A stretch of DNA of 64,000 nt from Adhaeribacter arboris (GTDB lineage: Bacteria > Bacteroidota > Bacteroidia > Cytophagales > Hymenobacteraceae): positions 3,162,001 to 3,226,000 of the forward strand of contig NZ_PYFT01000001.1 of NCBI RefSeq assembly GCF_003023845.1, read 5' to 3'. The position numbers and the translations under genes were made by a program. How positions within the stretch are numbered: position 1 is the stretch's first letter; each line of letters opens with the position of its first letter. The notes under the pieces are model-generated. The model was not told where the DNA came from. It searched no databases and worked only from the letters and a program-made list of their open reading frames with translations. Below, piece by piece: positions 36,249-44,826 of this stretch.

Positions 36249-37814
36249 ATGCGCCTACTTGCTTTTCACCGGCCACGGCTGGTGTTGCTTTTGTTTCTGA
36301 TTTCCCTATTACGTTTCTCCTCCAGTTTGCAGGCGCAAAACAAGTCTGCCTTACCCGACCTGGCTGCGTTGGATGCTTATTACGAAAAAGCCCGCCAGGA
36401 TTGGGAAGTACCCGGCATGGCCATTGCCATTGTAAAAAATGATTCGGTTGTATTCGCCAAGGGGTATGGCGTACTGAATAGCAAAACTGGTGGTCTGGTA
36501 AATGCGAACACTATCTTTGGCATTGCTTCTAACACCAAGGCCTATACGGCTGCCGCCTTAGCCATGCTGGTAGACGAAGGAAAACTAAACTGGCACGACC
36601 CGGTAACCAAATACCTGCCTTATTTTCAGCTGTATAACCCCTACGTCAGTCAGGCGGCGACCATCCGCGATTTGCTTAGCCACCGCGTTGGCCTTGCCAC
36701 TTACAGCGGCGATTTGCTTTGGTACAATACTACTTACTCGCGCGAAGAGATTCTGCGCCGGGCCAAATTTCTAAAACCTACTTATGCCTTCCGCGATGGT
36801 TATGGATATTCTAATTTAATGTTTATTGCCGCCGGGCAAGTAATTGAGGCGGTATCCGGTCAAACCTGGGAAAATTTCATCCGGACGCGTATTTTACAGC
36901 CCCTCGGCATGCAGCAAACTTATTTATCGGTTCGGGAATTAGCGGGTAAATCCAATATTGCTTCCCCGCACGGTTTTGATGGTCAGCATAAACCAGTACC
37001 AACCACTTTTACGCCTTGGGATGCCTGGAACCCAGCCGCCGGAATTTTTACGTCGGGAAACCAACAAGCGCAATGGCTGATATTGCAATTAAACCGGGGC
37101 ACGTATAAAGGCAAACGGATTTTCAGCGAAGCTGCCTCCCGTGAAATGTGGGCACCCGTACAACCCCTCTCCATAAGTTCGGAAGCCGAAAAAAATAATC
37201 CTTCTACGCATTTCTCGGCCACGGGCCTAGGCTGGTTTTTAACCGATTACCAAGGTCGCAAAATGGTAGCCCACGGCGGCGGCCACGAAGGAATGAACTC
37301 GCGTACGGTATTACTACCCGAAGAAAATTTAGGCTTTGTGGTTCTTACCAATAGTATGAGCAGCATCATGACCGCTCTGGGTAACCGTACGGTAGATGCT
37401 TTTTTAAGCGTACCTAATGCGCGCGACTGGAGTCAATTTTATTTAGCGGCCGTTAAAGCTCGGCAAGCAGGCGCCGGGCAAGCTGCCCCCACTACGCCAA
37501 CAGCGACCAAGTTAGCACCAACTGCTTCTAAAAAGTTTACCGGCCGATACACCAGCCCTCTCTACGGCGATGCCATCATAACCGAAACAAGAAATGAATT
37601 ACAGTTGCAACTAGTAGCCGCCCCCAGCTTAGGCGGAAAACTCATTCCGAATAAAGAAAACATTTTTGATTTGCAGTGGAAAAACCAATATGCCCTACTC
37701 ACGCCTACTCAAGTACGATTTTTTACTAACCCGGAAGGAACTCTGGAAATGCGCTTGGATGCCAATAATCCGGATTTCATTTTCTCGGAACTAGAATTTA
37801 AGAAAGTAAAATAA
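36249..37814 (+). CDS. Exported beta-lactamase-class-C-like serine hydrolase
   Basis: A 521-residue exported hydrolase of the AmpC/penicillin-binding-protein fold. After a signal peptide (ending LQAQ, residue 30) it shows the SxxK motif Ser94-Asn-Thr-Lys97 (GIASNTKAYT), the YxN motif Tyr187-Ser-Asn189 (GYGYSNLMF) and the third motif as HGGGHEG. A C-terminal DUF3471-like beta domain (about 420-521) follows a Pro/Thr/Ala-rich linker (QAAPTTPTATKLAPTA). Members include esterases, D-amino peptidases and beta-lactamase-like proteins; the linker and extra domain argue against a true beta-lactamase. Monocistronic on the plus strand. Confidence 0.88.
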   Translation: MRLLAFHRPRLVLLLFLISLLRFSSSLQAQNKSALPDLAALDAYYEKARQDWEVPGMAIAIVKNDSVVFAKGYGVLNSKTGGLVNANTIFGIASNTKAYTAAALAMLVDEGKLNWHDPVTKYLPYFQLYNPYVSQAATIRDLLSHRVGLATYSGDLLWYNTTYSREEILRRAKFLKPTYAFRDGYGYSNLMFIAAGQVIEAVSGQTWENFIRTRILQPLGMQQTYLSVRELAGKSNIASPHGFDGQHKPVPTTFTPWDAWNPAAGIFTSGNQQAQWLILQLNRGTYKGKRIFSEAASREMWAPVQPLSISSEAEKNNPSTHFSATGLGWFLTDYQGRKMVAHGGGHEGMNSRTVLLPEENLGFVVLTNSMSSIMTALGNRTVDAFLSVPNARDWSQFYLAAVKARQAGAGQAAPTTPTATKLAPTASKKFTGRYTSPLYGDAIITETRNELQLQLVAAPSLGGKLIPNKENIFDLQWKNQYALLTPTQVRFFTNPEGTLEMRLDANNPDFIFSELEFKKVK

Positions 37815-37874
37815 TAATGAGTTGATAATTTATAGTGAAGGTTTTTACAGTTACAACATAAATAGAATTTCAGA

Positions 37875-39020
37875 TTATTTTACGCCGTGCAGTTTGTAGA
37901 ATACAATTGCGTTTTCCGAAATAGTTTTTACCTGTTTGTTTTTTGCATCTACTAAGTTTATCCGACCTTGTTGGCGTAATTCGGAAAAAGCTTGCAGGTA
38001 ATTAGTTAGAATAAAATGAGTACCCACGGCGTGGTCTTCGTAGATTTCCTGGATGGTGCGGTAATGAAACTCCCGGCGATTGCTGCTTAAGGCTTCGAGT
38101 AAATTAGTAAAAGTATATTTGCTTAAGTACTGAAAAAAACCGGGTAATAAAGGCATTTGCGGCTTTTGGTTCACCGAAAACAAGGGTACGCCATCTTCCT
38201 GATAATCGCTGTACCGGGCTATAATTTCTTTCATCAGAAAATAAGCTTGCTTGGTTCGGGCGGCAAATAAAAGGTAATGGCTGGTCTGGTCTTTCCCGGG
38301 CAGGTTAATTTTAAAAAACAGCGGATAATACTGATTTTCCTGCAACTTACTAATAAGCGTATCTACCACCAACTGTTCTTTTTTCCGGGAACTGTTTTCT
38401 TTTGGTGCGTACTCTTTCAAACTTGTTATCTCTTCGCCTAAAAGCACAATAAGGTCATTTCTTTCCTGGCTTGAATCCCAAGCGCCGCGCATCTTATTTG
38501 GGCTAAATACTAAAAGTAAGTCTGTGTTTCCCGACTGCACCGCAGGAGCCAGTAGTTCCTGCGCCAACAGAGTAAAAAAAGGATTGGTGATAAATAAAGC
38601 GGGCACTCGTTCCTTTAGCAGTTCAACTAAATAAGTTCGTTGGTCGGGTTCATTTAAAATAACAGGAGCATTCTCTAGATTTTCCCGGAAAGGTAATTGT
38701 GCTAAATCAGTGGCTAATTTCTCTAGTTCAGCTTTGGAGGCATTATAAAAGAAGGTTTTTACTATAGTATTTAAATTTTGCTCAGTTTCTTGGCTTCGAT
38801 AAATCTGTTCTAAAATTAATCCGGCTTCGGCGAGCGAATTATCCTCGTTAACTAAATTCCCGGCGAGCAAGTCAACGTACAAAATGGTTTCAGGGGAAGG
38901 CGCAAGTTGCGTTAAAATTTGAGCGCACCATTTGCTAAAGTAAGCTTTTACTATTTCTGATTTTATTTCGGCGGCAGTACGTTTTTGCTTAAAAAAAGTA
39001 TTTGTTTCGACTACAGACAT
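37875..39020 (-). CDS. TcmP-like (three-Cys-motif partner) protein, diverged
   Basis: A 381-residue cytosolic protein resembling TcmP, a putative SAM-dependent methyltransferase-fold protein. I start at ATG 39020; the frame runs on to 39104 but the extension is not family-like. It shows FFKQKRTAAEIKSEIVKAYF and WCAQIL at the N-terminus, then ILYVDLLAG (residues 46-54), where family members usually have a Gly-rich YIDLFAGPG-type loop. Here the loop is degenerate, so SAM binding is doubtful. The C-terminal half contains a winged-helix-like region. The usual three-Cys-motif (DUF5131-type) partner is not adjacent. Function unknown; the assignment rests on general resemblance. Confidence 0.6.
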   Translation of the reverse strand: MSVVETNTFFKQKRTAAEIKSEIVKAYFSKWCAQILTQLAPSPETILYVDLLAGNLVNEDNSLAEAGLILEQIYRSQETEQNLNTIVKTFFYNASKAELEKLATDLAQLPFRENLENAPVILNEPDQRTYLVELLKERVPALFITNPFFTLLAQELLAPAVQSGNTDLLLVFSPNKMRGAWDSSQERNDLIVLLGEEITSLKEYAPKENSSRKKEQLVVDTLISKLQENQYYPLFFKINLPGKDQTSHYLLFAARTKQAYFLMKEIIARYSDYQEDGVPLFSVNQKPQMPLLPGFFQYLSKYTFTNLLEALSSNRREFHYRTIQEIYEDHAVGTHFILTNYLQAFSELRQQGRINLVDAKNKQVKTISENAIVFYKLHGVK

Positions 39021-39183
39021 AAGTTTATTTCTCGGAACGGACCACGCCTTATCAATTACAAATTTACGTTTTTCCCACTCCTTTGCCCTTACGAAAAAGA
39101 GCATTTAATAATTAAAAATTTAACTAAGCCAAAAGTTTAAATCCGGCTTTTTACGCCAAATAACTATTCGTGCTTTATACCAC

Positions 39184-39222
39184 ACACAAAAAAGGCAACC
39201 GTTAGAGCTGCCTTTTTTGTGT
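39184..39222 (-). terminator. Terminator after ettA
   Basis: A perfect 14-bp stem (39184-39197 with 39209-39222) with A/T runs inside the arms giving a U-run on the minus strand. It separates ettA from the TcmP-like gene. Confidence 0.88.
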
Positions 39223-39250
39223 AATAGAAACGTACAACTTACCACTTAAC

Positions 39251-40915
39251 TTACACCAGCTTCTTGTACCGGATTCGTTTTGGTTCCACGTCGCCGAGGC
39301 GTTTGCGTTTAGCTTCTTCGTAATCCGTGAAATTACCTTCGAACCACACTACCTGCGATTCGCCTTCGAAAGCCAGAATGTGGGTAGCAATCCGGTCCAG
39401 GAACCAACGGTCGTGAGAAATAATAACCGCGCAACCGGCAAAATTCTCGAGCGCATCTTCCAAAGCCCGGATAGCATTCACGTCCAAATCGTTGGTCGGC
39501 TCATCGAGTAACAGTAGGTTAGCGCCTTGTTTTAAAGTCATAGCCAAATGCACCCGGTTGCGCTCCCCGCCCGATAATACACCCACTTTCTTTTCCTGAT
39601 CGGCGCCGGTAAAATTAAATTTACTCACGTAAGCCCGGGAATTAATCTGCCGGTTAGCGAGCAACATGGTTTCCGTACCGCCCGAAATAGTCTCAAATAC
39701 CGATTTATTCGGGTCGAGGTCTTGGTGCTGCTGGTCTACGTAAGCGGTTTGTACGGTTGGCCCGATGGTGATAGCACCGGCATCGGGTTTTTCGCGGTGG
39801 GTAATAACCCGGAACAAGGTAGATTTACCCGCCCCATTGGGCCCGATAATTCCCACAATACCGGCCGGCGGCAACGAAAAAGTTAAATTTTCAAATAACA
39901 ACTTATCCCCGAAGGCTTTGGTTAAGCCTTCGGCTTCTATTACCACGTTCCCTAAACGCGGGCCGTCCGGAATAAAGAGTTCGAGTTTTTGCTCTTTTTC
40001 CCGGGCTTCTTCGCTGGCCAGCTTTTCGTAATTACCCAAACGGGCTTTCGATTTGGCCTGACGGGCTTTCGGCGACATGCGGGCCCATTCTAACTCGCGT
40101 TGCAGGGTTTTCTGGCGTTTACTTTCTTGTTTTTCTTCTTTTGCTAAGCGATTCGCTTTTTGTTCCAGCCAACTAGAGTAATTGCCTTTCCACGGAATAC
40201 CTTCGCCGCGGTCCAGTTCCAGAATCCAACCGGCTACATTATCCAGAAAATAGCGGTCGTGGGTAACGGCAATAACGGTACCTTTGTACTGCTGCAAGTG
40301 CTGCTCCAGCCACAGCACCGATTCAGCATCGAGGTGGTTGGTAGGTTCATCGAGTAATAAAACATCAGGCTCCTGCAACAACAAACGACATAAGGCTACC
40401 CGGCGTTTTTCTCCTCCCGATAAATTCCCGATTACGGCTTCTCCGGGAGGAGTGCGCAAAGCATCCATAGCGCGTTCCAGTTTATTATCCAACTCCCAGG
40501 CATTATGCTGGTCGAGTTTTTCCTGTACTTCACCCTGGCGGGTTAATAACTTATCGTAGTCGGCATCGGGGTCAGCAAAGGCTTCGTTTATTTCGTCGAA
40601 TTCTTTAAGTAATGCTACTACTTCGGCTACGCCTTCTTCTATTATTTCTTTTACCGTTTTAGTTGCGTCGAGTTGGGGTTCCTGTTCTAAGTAACCCACG
40701 CTGTATCCGGGCGAAAAAGCTACTTCGCCCTGGTATTGCTTATCCACGCCGGCAATAACTTTTAACAAACTCGACTTACCCGAGCCATTTAAACCCAGCA
40801 CCCCAATCTTAGCGCCATAAAAAAACGAGAGGTAAATATTTTTTAATACTTGTTTCTGCGGCGGGTAAATTTTACTAACCCCAGCCATCGAGAAAATAAT
40901 GGTTTCGCTACTCAT
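39251..40915 (-). CDS. ettA: EttA, energy-dependent translational throttle (ABC-F) protein
   Basis: A 554-residue soluble ABC-F protein with two ATPase domains and no membrane segments. Domain 1 (about 1-260) has GLNGSGKSS and the signature LSGGEKRRVALC with LLLDEPTNHLD; the basic linker (about 240-315, QKTLQRELEWARMSPKARQ) includes the arm and toothlike region typical of EttA; domain 2 (about 320-554) has GPNGAGKST, LSGGERNRVHLA and LLLDEPTNDLD. Length and motifs match EttA, which binds the ribosomal E site and gates the first peptide bond according to ATP/ADP levels. The C-terminus ends PKRIRYKKLV. A terminator follows. Confidence 0.95.
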   Translation of the reverse strand: MSSETIIFSMAGVSKIYPPQKQVLKNIYLSFFYGAKIGVLGLNGSGKSSLLKVIAGVDKQYQGEVAFSPGYSVGYLEQEPQLDATKTVKEIIEEGVAEVVALLKEFDEINEAFADPDADYDKLLTRQGEVQEKLDQHNAWELDNKLERAMDALRTPPGEAVIGNLSGGEKRRVALCRLLLQEPDVLLLDEPTNHLDAESVLWLEQHLQQYKGTVIAVTHDRYFLDNVAGWILELDRGEGIPWKGNYSSWLEQKANRLAKEEKQESKRQKTLQRELEWARMSPKARQAKSKARLGNYEKLASEEAREKEQKLELFIPDGPRLGNVVIEAEGLTKAFGDKLLFENLTFSLPPAGIVGIIGPNGAGKSTLFRVITHREKPDAGAITIGPTVQTAYVDQQHQDLDPNKSVFETISGGTETMLLANRQINSRAYVSKFNFTGADQEKKVGVLSGGERNRVHLAMTLKQGANLLLLDEPTNDLDVNAIRALEDALENFAGCAVIISHDRWFLDRIATHILAFEGESQVVWFEGNFTDYEEAKRKRLGDVEPKRIRYKKLV

Positions 40916-41158
40916 GCTTATTTTTTAAATTTCCTGTTCCTTGTACTAGTAAAAAATGTTCTAATAAGGTAATCTGCGGCCTAAAACCCACATCGAACTG
41001 TTGAATATTACGTATTTCCTTTGCAACGTTACTTAACCGCGGCTTTATGCTTTAAAAGTGGGCAAATATCGCAAATTATAATAGTTTCTGATTATGAAAA
41101 TAGTTGGAAATGGTTAAACTTGTAAAAAATTAGATTTTAAATTTACCGCGTTCCCTCG

Positions 41159-42469
41159 ATGGAAAACAAAGATTTATTGGAAGAAGCCAAGAAGTACGGC
41201 TTTACTCAGGACAATCAGGTGTGGCTAAAGCCTTTTATGAACTTTCCGGCCCGCCAGGTGGGCGAAGTGAAAGAAGTAGAAGACGAATCGCTGCAGTATT
41301 TTGCCTTTCGCTTTCAAACTTTTCAAGAAAAAGTTAATGCCCTGATTGATAAAATTTCTACTTCCGAAAACAAAGGCTCTTTTTTAATGAAAGTGCTGCA
41401 CTTGAAAGAATTAGTAGGCAAATACGATGCTCTCGGCGATTTCGAATCCATTCACCATCAGCTTACCCAAGCCGAAAACGAAATAAAAGCTGCCATAGGC
41501 AAAAACCGGGATAAAAATTTAACTACCAAAATTGCTTTAATAGAAGAGGCGGAGGCTTTGCAAGACAGCATCGACTGGAAAGGAACGACCGAAAAACTGA
41601 AAGAACTACGCCAGAACTGGATAAAAACCGGCCCCATTGATAAAGCGCTGACCGATGAAATAGAAGATCGTTTTAAAAACGCGGTAGAAGTATTTTTTAA
41701 GCGCAAAAAAGAGTTTTACGAAGACAAGCACAATATGCTGTCGCGTACTTTGGCCAAATACAAAGCTTTAATTGCGGAATCGGAGGCATTAAAACATTCA
41801 GAAGATTGGGAAGGCACTACCAAAAAACTGAAAGATTTACAAAATCAATGGAAAGCTATTGGGGGCAATTTACCCCGTAAAACTTCCACGGAACTTTGGA
41901 ATAGCTTTCGGAAAGCGCATAATTACTTTTTTGAAAGACTTAAAAATAAAATAACCGTTACAAAAACGGAGTCGAAAGATCGTTTCTTTGAAGATAACCT
42001 ATCTAAGAAAAAGCAATTGGTTGAAGAAGCGCAAGGTTTACTTTCTTTAAACACCCACGAAGCCGTATCCCGCGCCAAAGAACTGCAGGCCGCCTGGAAA
42101 AAAGTAGGTCCGGTAAAAGGCGAAGAATCGGACCGCGTGTGGGAGCAGTTTATCATTGCCTGCGATAAAGTTTTTGAAATTAGCAGCCTCGAGCACTTTA
42201 TGCGCAAAAAGTACCCGAATGCCGATAGAAACAACCACGCCGAGCAAATTCATAATCGCATTAATGCCTTACGTGATTTTATTAAATCGGACAGACAGGA
42301 ACTGGAAGTACTCGAAACGAACTTAGGTAAATTATCTACTGCGCCGAATAACGATACTTTCCGCACCATGATTCAGGGCAAAATCAAGAACTTTAACCGG
42401 AAAATTAAAACCAAAACCGAACTTATTGAATTGTTTAAAAGTAAACTGAATAAGCAAGTATCGGGTTAA
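41159..42469 (+). CDS. DUF349 repeat protein
   Basis: A 436-residue, highly charged, helical protein with three DUF349 repeats (about 124-189, 200-262 and 283-342), each with a WKGTTEKLKELRQNW-like core (also DWEGTTKKLKDLQNQW and ELQAAWKKVGP). The N-terminal 50 residues form a separate conserved region and the C-terminus is a coiled-coil-like helix with many Lys. DUF349 proteins are found across Bacteroidota and Proteobacteria with no agreed function; helical bundle architecture suggests protein or nucleic-acid binding. Monocistronic, followed by a 314-bp gap. Confidence 0.85.
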   Translation: MENKDLLEEAKKYGFTQDNQVWLKPFMNFPARQVGEVKEVEDESLQYFAFRFQTFQEKVNALIDKISTSENKGSFLMKVLHLKELVGKYDALGDFESIHHQLTQAENEIKAAIGKNRDKNLTTKIALIEEAEALQDSIDWKGTTEKLKELRQNWIKTGPIDKALTDEIEDRFKNAVEVFFKRKKEFYEDKHNMLSRTLAKYKALIAESEALKHSEDWEGTTKKLKDLQNQWKAIGGNLPRKTSTELWNSFRKAHNYFFERLKNKITVTKTESKDRFFEDNLSKKKQLVEEAQGLLSLNTHEAVSRAKELQAAWKKVGPVKGEESDRVWEQFIIACDKVFEISSLEHFMRKKYPNADRNNHAEQIHNRINALRDFIKSDRQELEVLETNLGKLSTAPNNDTFRTMIQGKIKNFNRKIKTKTELIELFKSKLNKQVSG

Positions 42470-42769
42470 TTCTTGTCCAGGTGTGTTAATTGGGGCCTAT
42501 TTTTTTAAATAATACATTGTTTTAAAAGCAAAAGTCATAAAGTTTTTTAAGATATTTATTCCCTTAAATAAGAGCCTCTTAGGGTAAAACTTAGCTCTTA
42601 AAATGGTTGTGAGGATAATAGCAGAGGCGAAAACTAATAATAAAGTCAAACATTTATTTAGATTTACACGTTGTCATTTAAAAAATATATCTAATTTTTA
42701 TATATTAAATTATATAAATAGTAGATTTAAGTACTTAATTCTATTTGTATTCCACATTTTAACGTTTTT
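42470..42769. other. AT-rich region upstream of the DUF2795 gene
   Basis: About 300 bp, very AT-rich towards the 3' end. An 81-codon frame (42603-42848) overlaps the DUF2795 gene and looks spurious. No exact TAnnTTTG is seen; a long leader for DUF2795 is possible. Confidence 0.4.
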
Positions 42770-42775
42770 AAGGAG
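42770..42775 (+). promoter_or_regulatory. Strong Shine-Dalgarno site (AAGGAG) for the DUF2795 gene
   Basis: AAGGAG followed by ATATAAAC, 8 nt before the ATG at 42784. One of three clear Shine-Dalgarno sites in the window. Confidence 0.75.
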
Positions 42776-42783
42776 ATATAAAC

Positions 42784-43005
42784 ATGTATTGGACACTGGA
42801 ACTAGCATCCTATTTAGAAGATGCCCCCTGGCCTGCTACAAAAGATGAATTAATTGACTATTCTATTCGTTCCGGCGCCCCGATGGAGGTGGTAGAAAAC
42901 CTGCAGGCCTTGGAAGATGATGGTCAACCATACGAAAACATAGAAGAAGTTTGGCCGGATTATCCGACCAAAGAAGATTTTATGTTTAACGAAGACGAGT
43001 ATTAG
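42784..43005 (+). CDS. DUF2795 protein
   Basis: A 73-residue acidic protein matching the short DUF2795 family of Bacteroidota. It opens MYWTLELASYLEDAPWPATK, continues with DELIDYSIRSGAP and VVENLQALEDDGQPY, and ends with an acidic tail (TKEDFMFNEDEY). The N-terminal part is predicted helix-turn-helix-like in shape but has no clear DNA-binding signature. The family has no assigned function. The very strong ribosome binding site suggests high expression. It is followed by an inverted-repeat-rich spacer and an ABC ATPase gene. Confidence 0.9.
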   Translation: MYWTLELASYLEDAPWPATKDELIDYSIRSGAPMEVVENLQALEDDGQPYENIEEVWPDYPTKEDFMFNEDEY

Positions 43006-43010
43006 CAGAT

Positions 43011-43086
43011 AATTAGAAATTATGAGTTAAAGTTAGAAATTAATAATACAGTCATTTCTAATTCATAATTTTTAATTTCTAGTTAT
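43011..43086. repeat. AT-rich inverted and direct repeats between DUF2795 and the ABC ATPase genes
   Basis: The 76-bp spacer consists of variants of ATTAGAAATTA and its complement. An 8-bp hairpin (43033-43040 with 43054-43061) lies inside a wider weak pairing of the outer segments. It may act as a terminator for DUF2795 or be a copy of an AT-rich intergenic repeat. Confidence 0.45.
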
Positions 43087-43090
43087 AAAC

Positions 43091-43804
43091 ATGTTAGAAG
43101 TTAAAGATTTGGTTGCGGGATATGAGCAGCGTGTGCTTATCCGCAACCTTTTTTTTTCGCTCCGGGCACCAGCTTTTGTAGCTATTGTAGGCCATAATGG
43201 CGGTGGCAAAACTACTTTTTTCAAAGCTTTAACCGGTCAATTGCCGTATCAGGGACACATTCATATCCAGGGTATGCAGGTAAAGGATTTACCCCGGCGA
43301 GTTATGGGCAGTCTATTATCGTATTTGCCCCAGAAGAACAGCGTTTCTTTTCCGATACCTGTGCGCGATTTAGCCGTAATGGGACTCATCCGAAAAAAGC
43401 GTTTCCTGGAGAATTATGATGCGAATGATTACCACCAAGTCGACGAGCTTTTAAGTGAACTGGAAATAGCTCACCTAGCTCATCAGGATTTTACCCAACT
43501 CTCCGGCGGCGAACAACAATTAGTCTGGCTAGCGCAATTAATACTGCAAGATACCCCAATTTGCCTCCTCGATGAGCCTACTCAGCAGTTAGATGTGTAC
43601 CATAAAAAGCACGTATTTCATTTAATGACCAGTTGGGTTACGCAGCAACAAAAAACGGTTTTATGTATTACCCATGACTTACCGAATCTGATTGGCCATA
43701 CCGGTTATTTACTTAACCTCTCTAAGCCACACCCGCAGTTAGAAATTCTTAATTCAGAAACTCTTCAGGAAAATATTTCTTTTCTGGAGAAAAAACCCAT
43801 TTGA
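43091..43804 (+). CDS. Orphan ABC transporter ATPase (FecE/BtuD-like)
   Basis: A 237-residue ABC ATPase with Walker A GHNGGGKT (around residue 35), Q-loop SYLPQKNS, signature LSGGEQQLVWLAQ, Walker B CLLDEPTQQLD and the switch His in CITHDLPN. The type resembles ATPases of siderophore, haem or cobalamin importers. No permease or binding-protein gene is adjacent; the gene stops just before a convergent GDPD gene. The start ATG 43091 is well placed. Whether it serves an importer encoded elsewhere or another process is unknown. Confidence 0.87.
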   Translation: MLEVKDLVAGYEQRVLIRNLFFSLRAPAFVAIVGHNGGGKTTFFKALTGQLPYQGHIHIQGMQVKDLPRRVMGSLLSYLPQKNSVSFPIPVRDLAVMGLIRKKRFLENYDANDYHQVDELLSELEIAHLAHQDFTQLSGGEQQLVWLAQLILQDTPICLLDEPTQQLDVYHKKHVFHLMTSWVTQQQKTVLCITHDLPNLIGHTGYLLNLSKPHPQLEILNSETLQENISFLEKKPI

Positions 43805-43813
43805 ATCAAGAAT

Positions 43814-44725
43814 TTACTTCTGCAGCATTGCTCGTAAGGCCTTTACGTTATTTACTTCAATGGCATCGGGTTCCAATAATACCATTTTGTATATCGTATC
43901 GCGGGCTTTGCCGCCAAATAATACTACTTGTAAATGATAATAACGGGCTAATTTTATTTGAGCGGCATTTATGTGCTTTCCTTCGGCTACCAGGCCGTGC
44001 AAGCGATTTGCTAGAATTGTTTTTAAGCTTGCCTCAAAATCAGGGCTTATGTCCAGCAACAACTTGGCGCGTGGTTCGGCTATCCGGAAAGCATTTAATA
44101 ATTCTGGCTTGGCATACACAATGGTTAGTTTTTCTATTGGGTAGTGGTATTTCTGTAATAAGTTTATCACACAACGGGCAAAATAAGTATTACGAGCCGG
44201 AGTGTAACTGCGTAAATCCAGGTGCAGGTACGGAAACTCCGGAAACTTTTGCAATTCCCGCAGCAAATCTTCTAAAGAAATAATTTTTTCCTGCTGAAAG
44301 AAATCGTACGGCCAGCCTCCTTTATAAGCTAAGCCTAACACCTTAGTTGCCGGCAGGTCCTCAATTTTACCTTTACCTCCTGACATCGTATTCAGGGTTT
44401 CATCGTGATACAAAATAGGTATACCATCGCGGCTCACGTGCACATCTACTTCTAAACCATCGGCCCCATCTTCGCGCAGCGCCTTTAACAACGACGTCAT
44501 ACTATTAGGAGGCAGCGGATTAAAGGGATTAAAGGGAGAGAAAAAGGCTCGTCCGGCATGCCCAATTACTAAAACTTTTCGGTGTTCCGGCGTAAGAGCC
44601 TTTATTTGCTGCTTAAACCCGATGGTATCGTATATAAAAAATAATGCGGTACTTATACTTACTATTAAAAGCAGAAGCCATAATTTGCGTTTCCAAACGA
44701 CTTGCTTCGGTCCGGAGCGATTCAT
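43814..44725 (-). CDS. Membrane-anchored glycerophosphodiester phosphodiesterase (HAG variant)
   Basis: A 303-residue GDPD-fold protein with one N-terminal membrane segment (about 14-34) and the catalytic domain outside. The barrel shows His56 in GHAGRA, Glu92 and Asp94 in LEVDVHVSRDG, and His107 in LYHDETL, so the metal and acid-base residues are present. The Arg that normally follows the first His (HRG) is Ala57 here (HAG), which may alter substrate or rate. Role: hydrolysis of glycerophosphodiesters to glycerol-3-phosphate and an alcohol. It converges on the ABC ATPase gene with a 9-bp gap. A TATATTTG element ends 4 nt before the ATG. Confidence 0.85.
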   Translation of the reverse strand: MNRSGPKQVVWKRKLWLLLLIVSISTALFFIYDTIGFKQQIKALTPEHRKVLVIGHAGRAFFSPFNPFNPLPPNSMTSLLKALREDGADGLEVDVHVSRDGIPILYHDETLNTMSGGKGKIEDLPATKVLGLAYKGGWPYDFFQQEKIISLEDLLRELQKFPEFPYLHLDLRSYTPARNTYFARCVINLLQKYHYPIEKLTIVYAKPELLNAFRIAEPRAKLLLDISPDFEASLKTILANRLHGLVAEGKHINAAQIKLARYYHLQVVLFGGKARDTIYKMVLLEPDAIEVNNVKALRAMLQK

Positions 44726-44729
44726 GAAT

Positions 44730-44737
44730 CAAATATA
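44730..44737 (-). promoter_or_regulatory. Candidate -7 promoter element for the GDPD gene, implying a leaderless mRNA
   Basis: TATATTTG on the minus strand matches TAnnTTTG and is separated from the ATG at 44725 by only ATTC. The same 4-nt gap occurs at lipA (16087-16094). Confidence 0.45.
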
Positions 44738-44826
44738 TAGCCCGTTAGGATAATACGTAAAATATTTCAGCATCTATTTTCAAGGGTCTATTATTTAGGT
44801 CATCTACTTTTAAAAACGTTGCCAAC

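Noticed and set aside
41923-42234. 103-codon antisense ORF in the DUF349 gene
   Set aside because: Shadow frame, Ser- and Phe-rich as expected from the complement of Lys/Glu-rich codons.
42603-42848. 81-codon plus-strand ORF overlapping the DUF2795 gene
   Set aside because: Rich in Lys, Asn, Ile and Phe as expected from AT-rich non-coding DNA, and it overlaps a well-supported gene with its own strong ribosome binding site.
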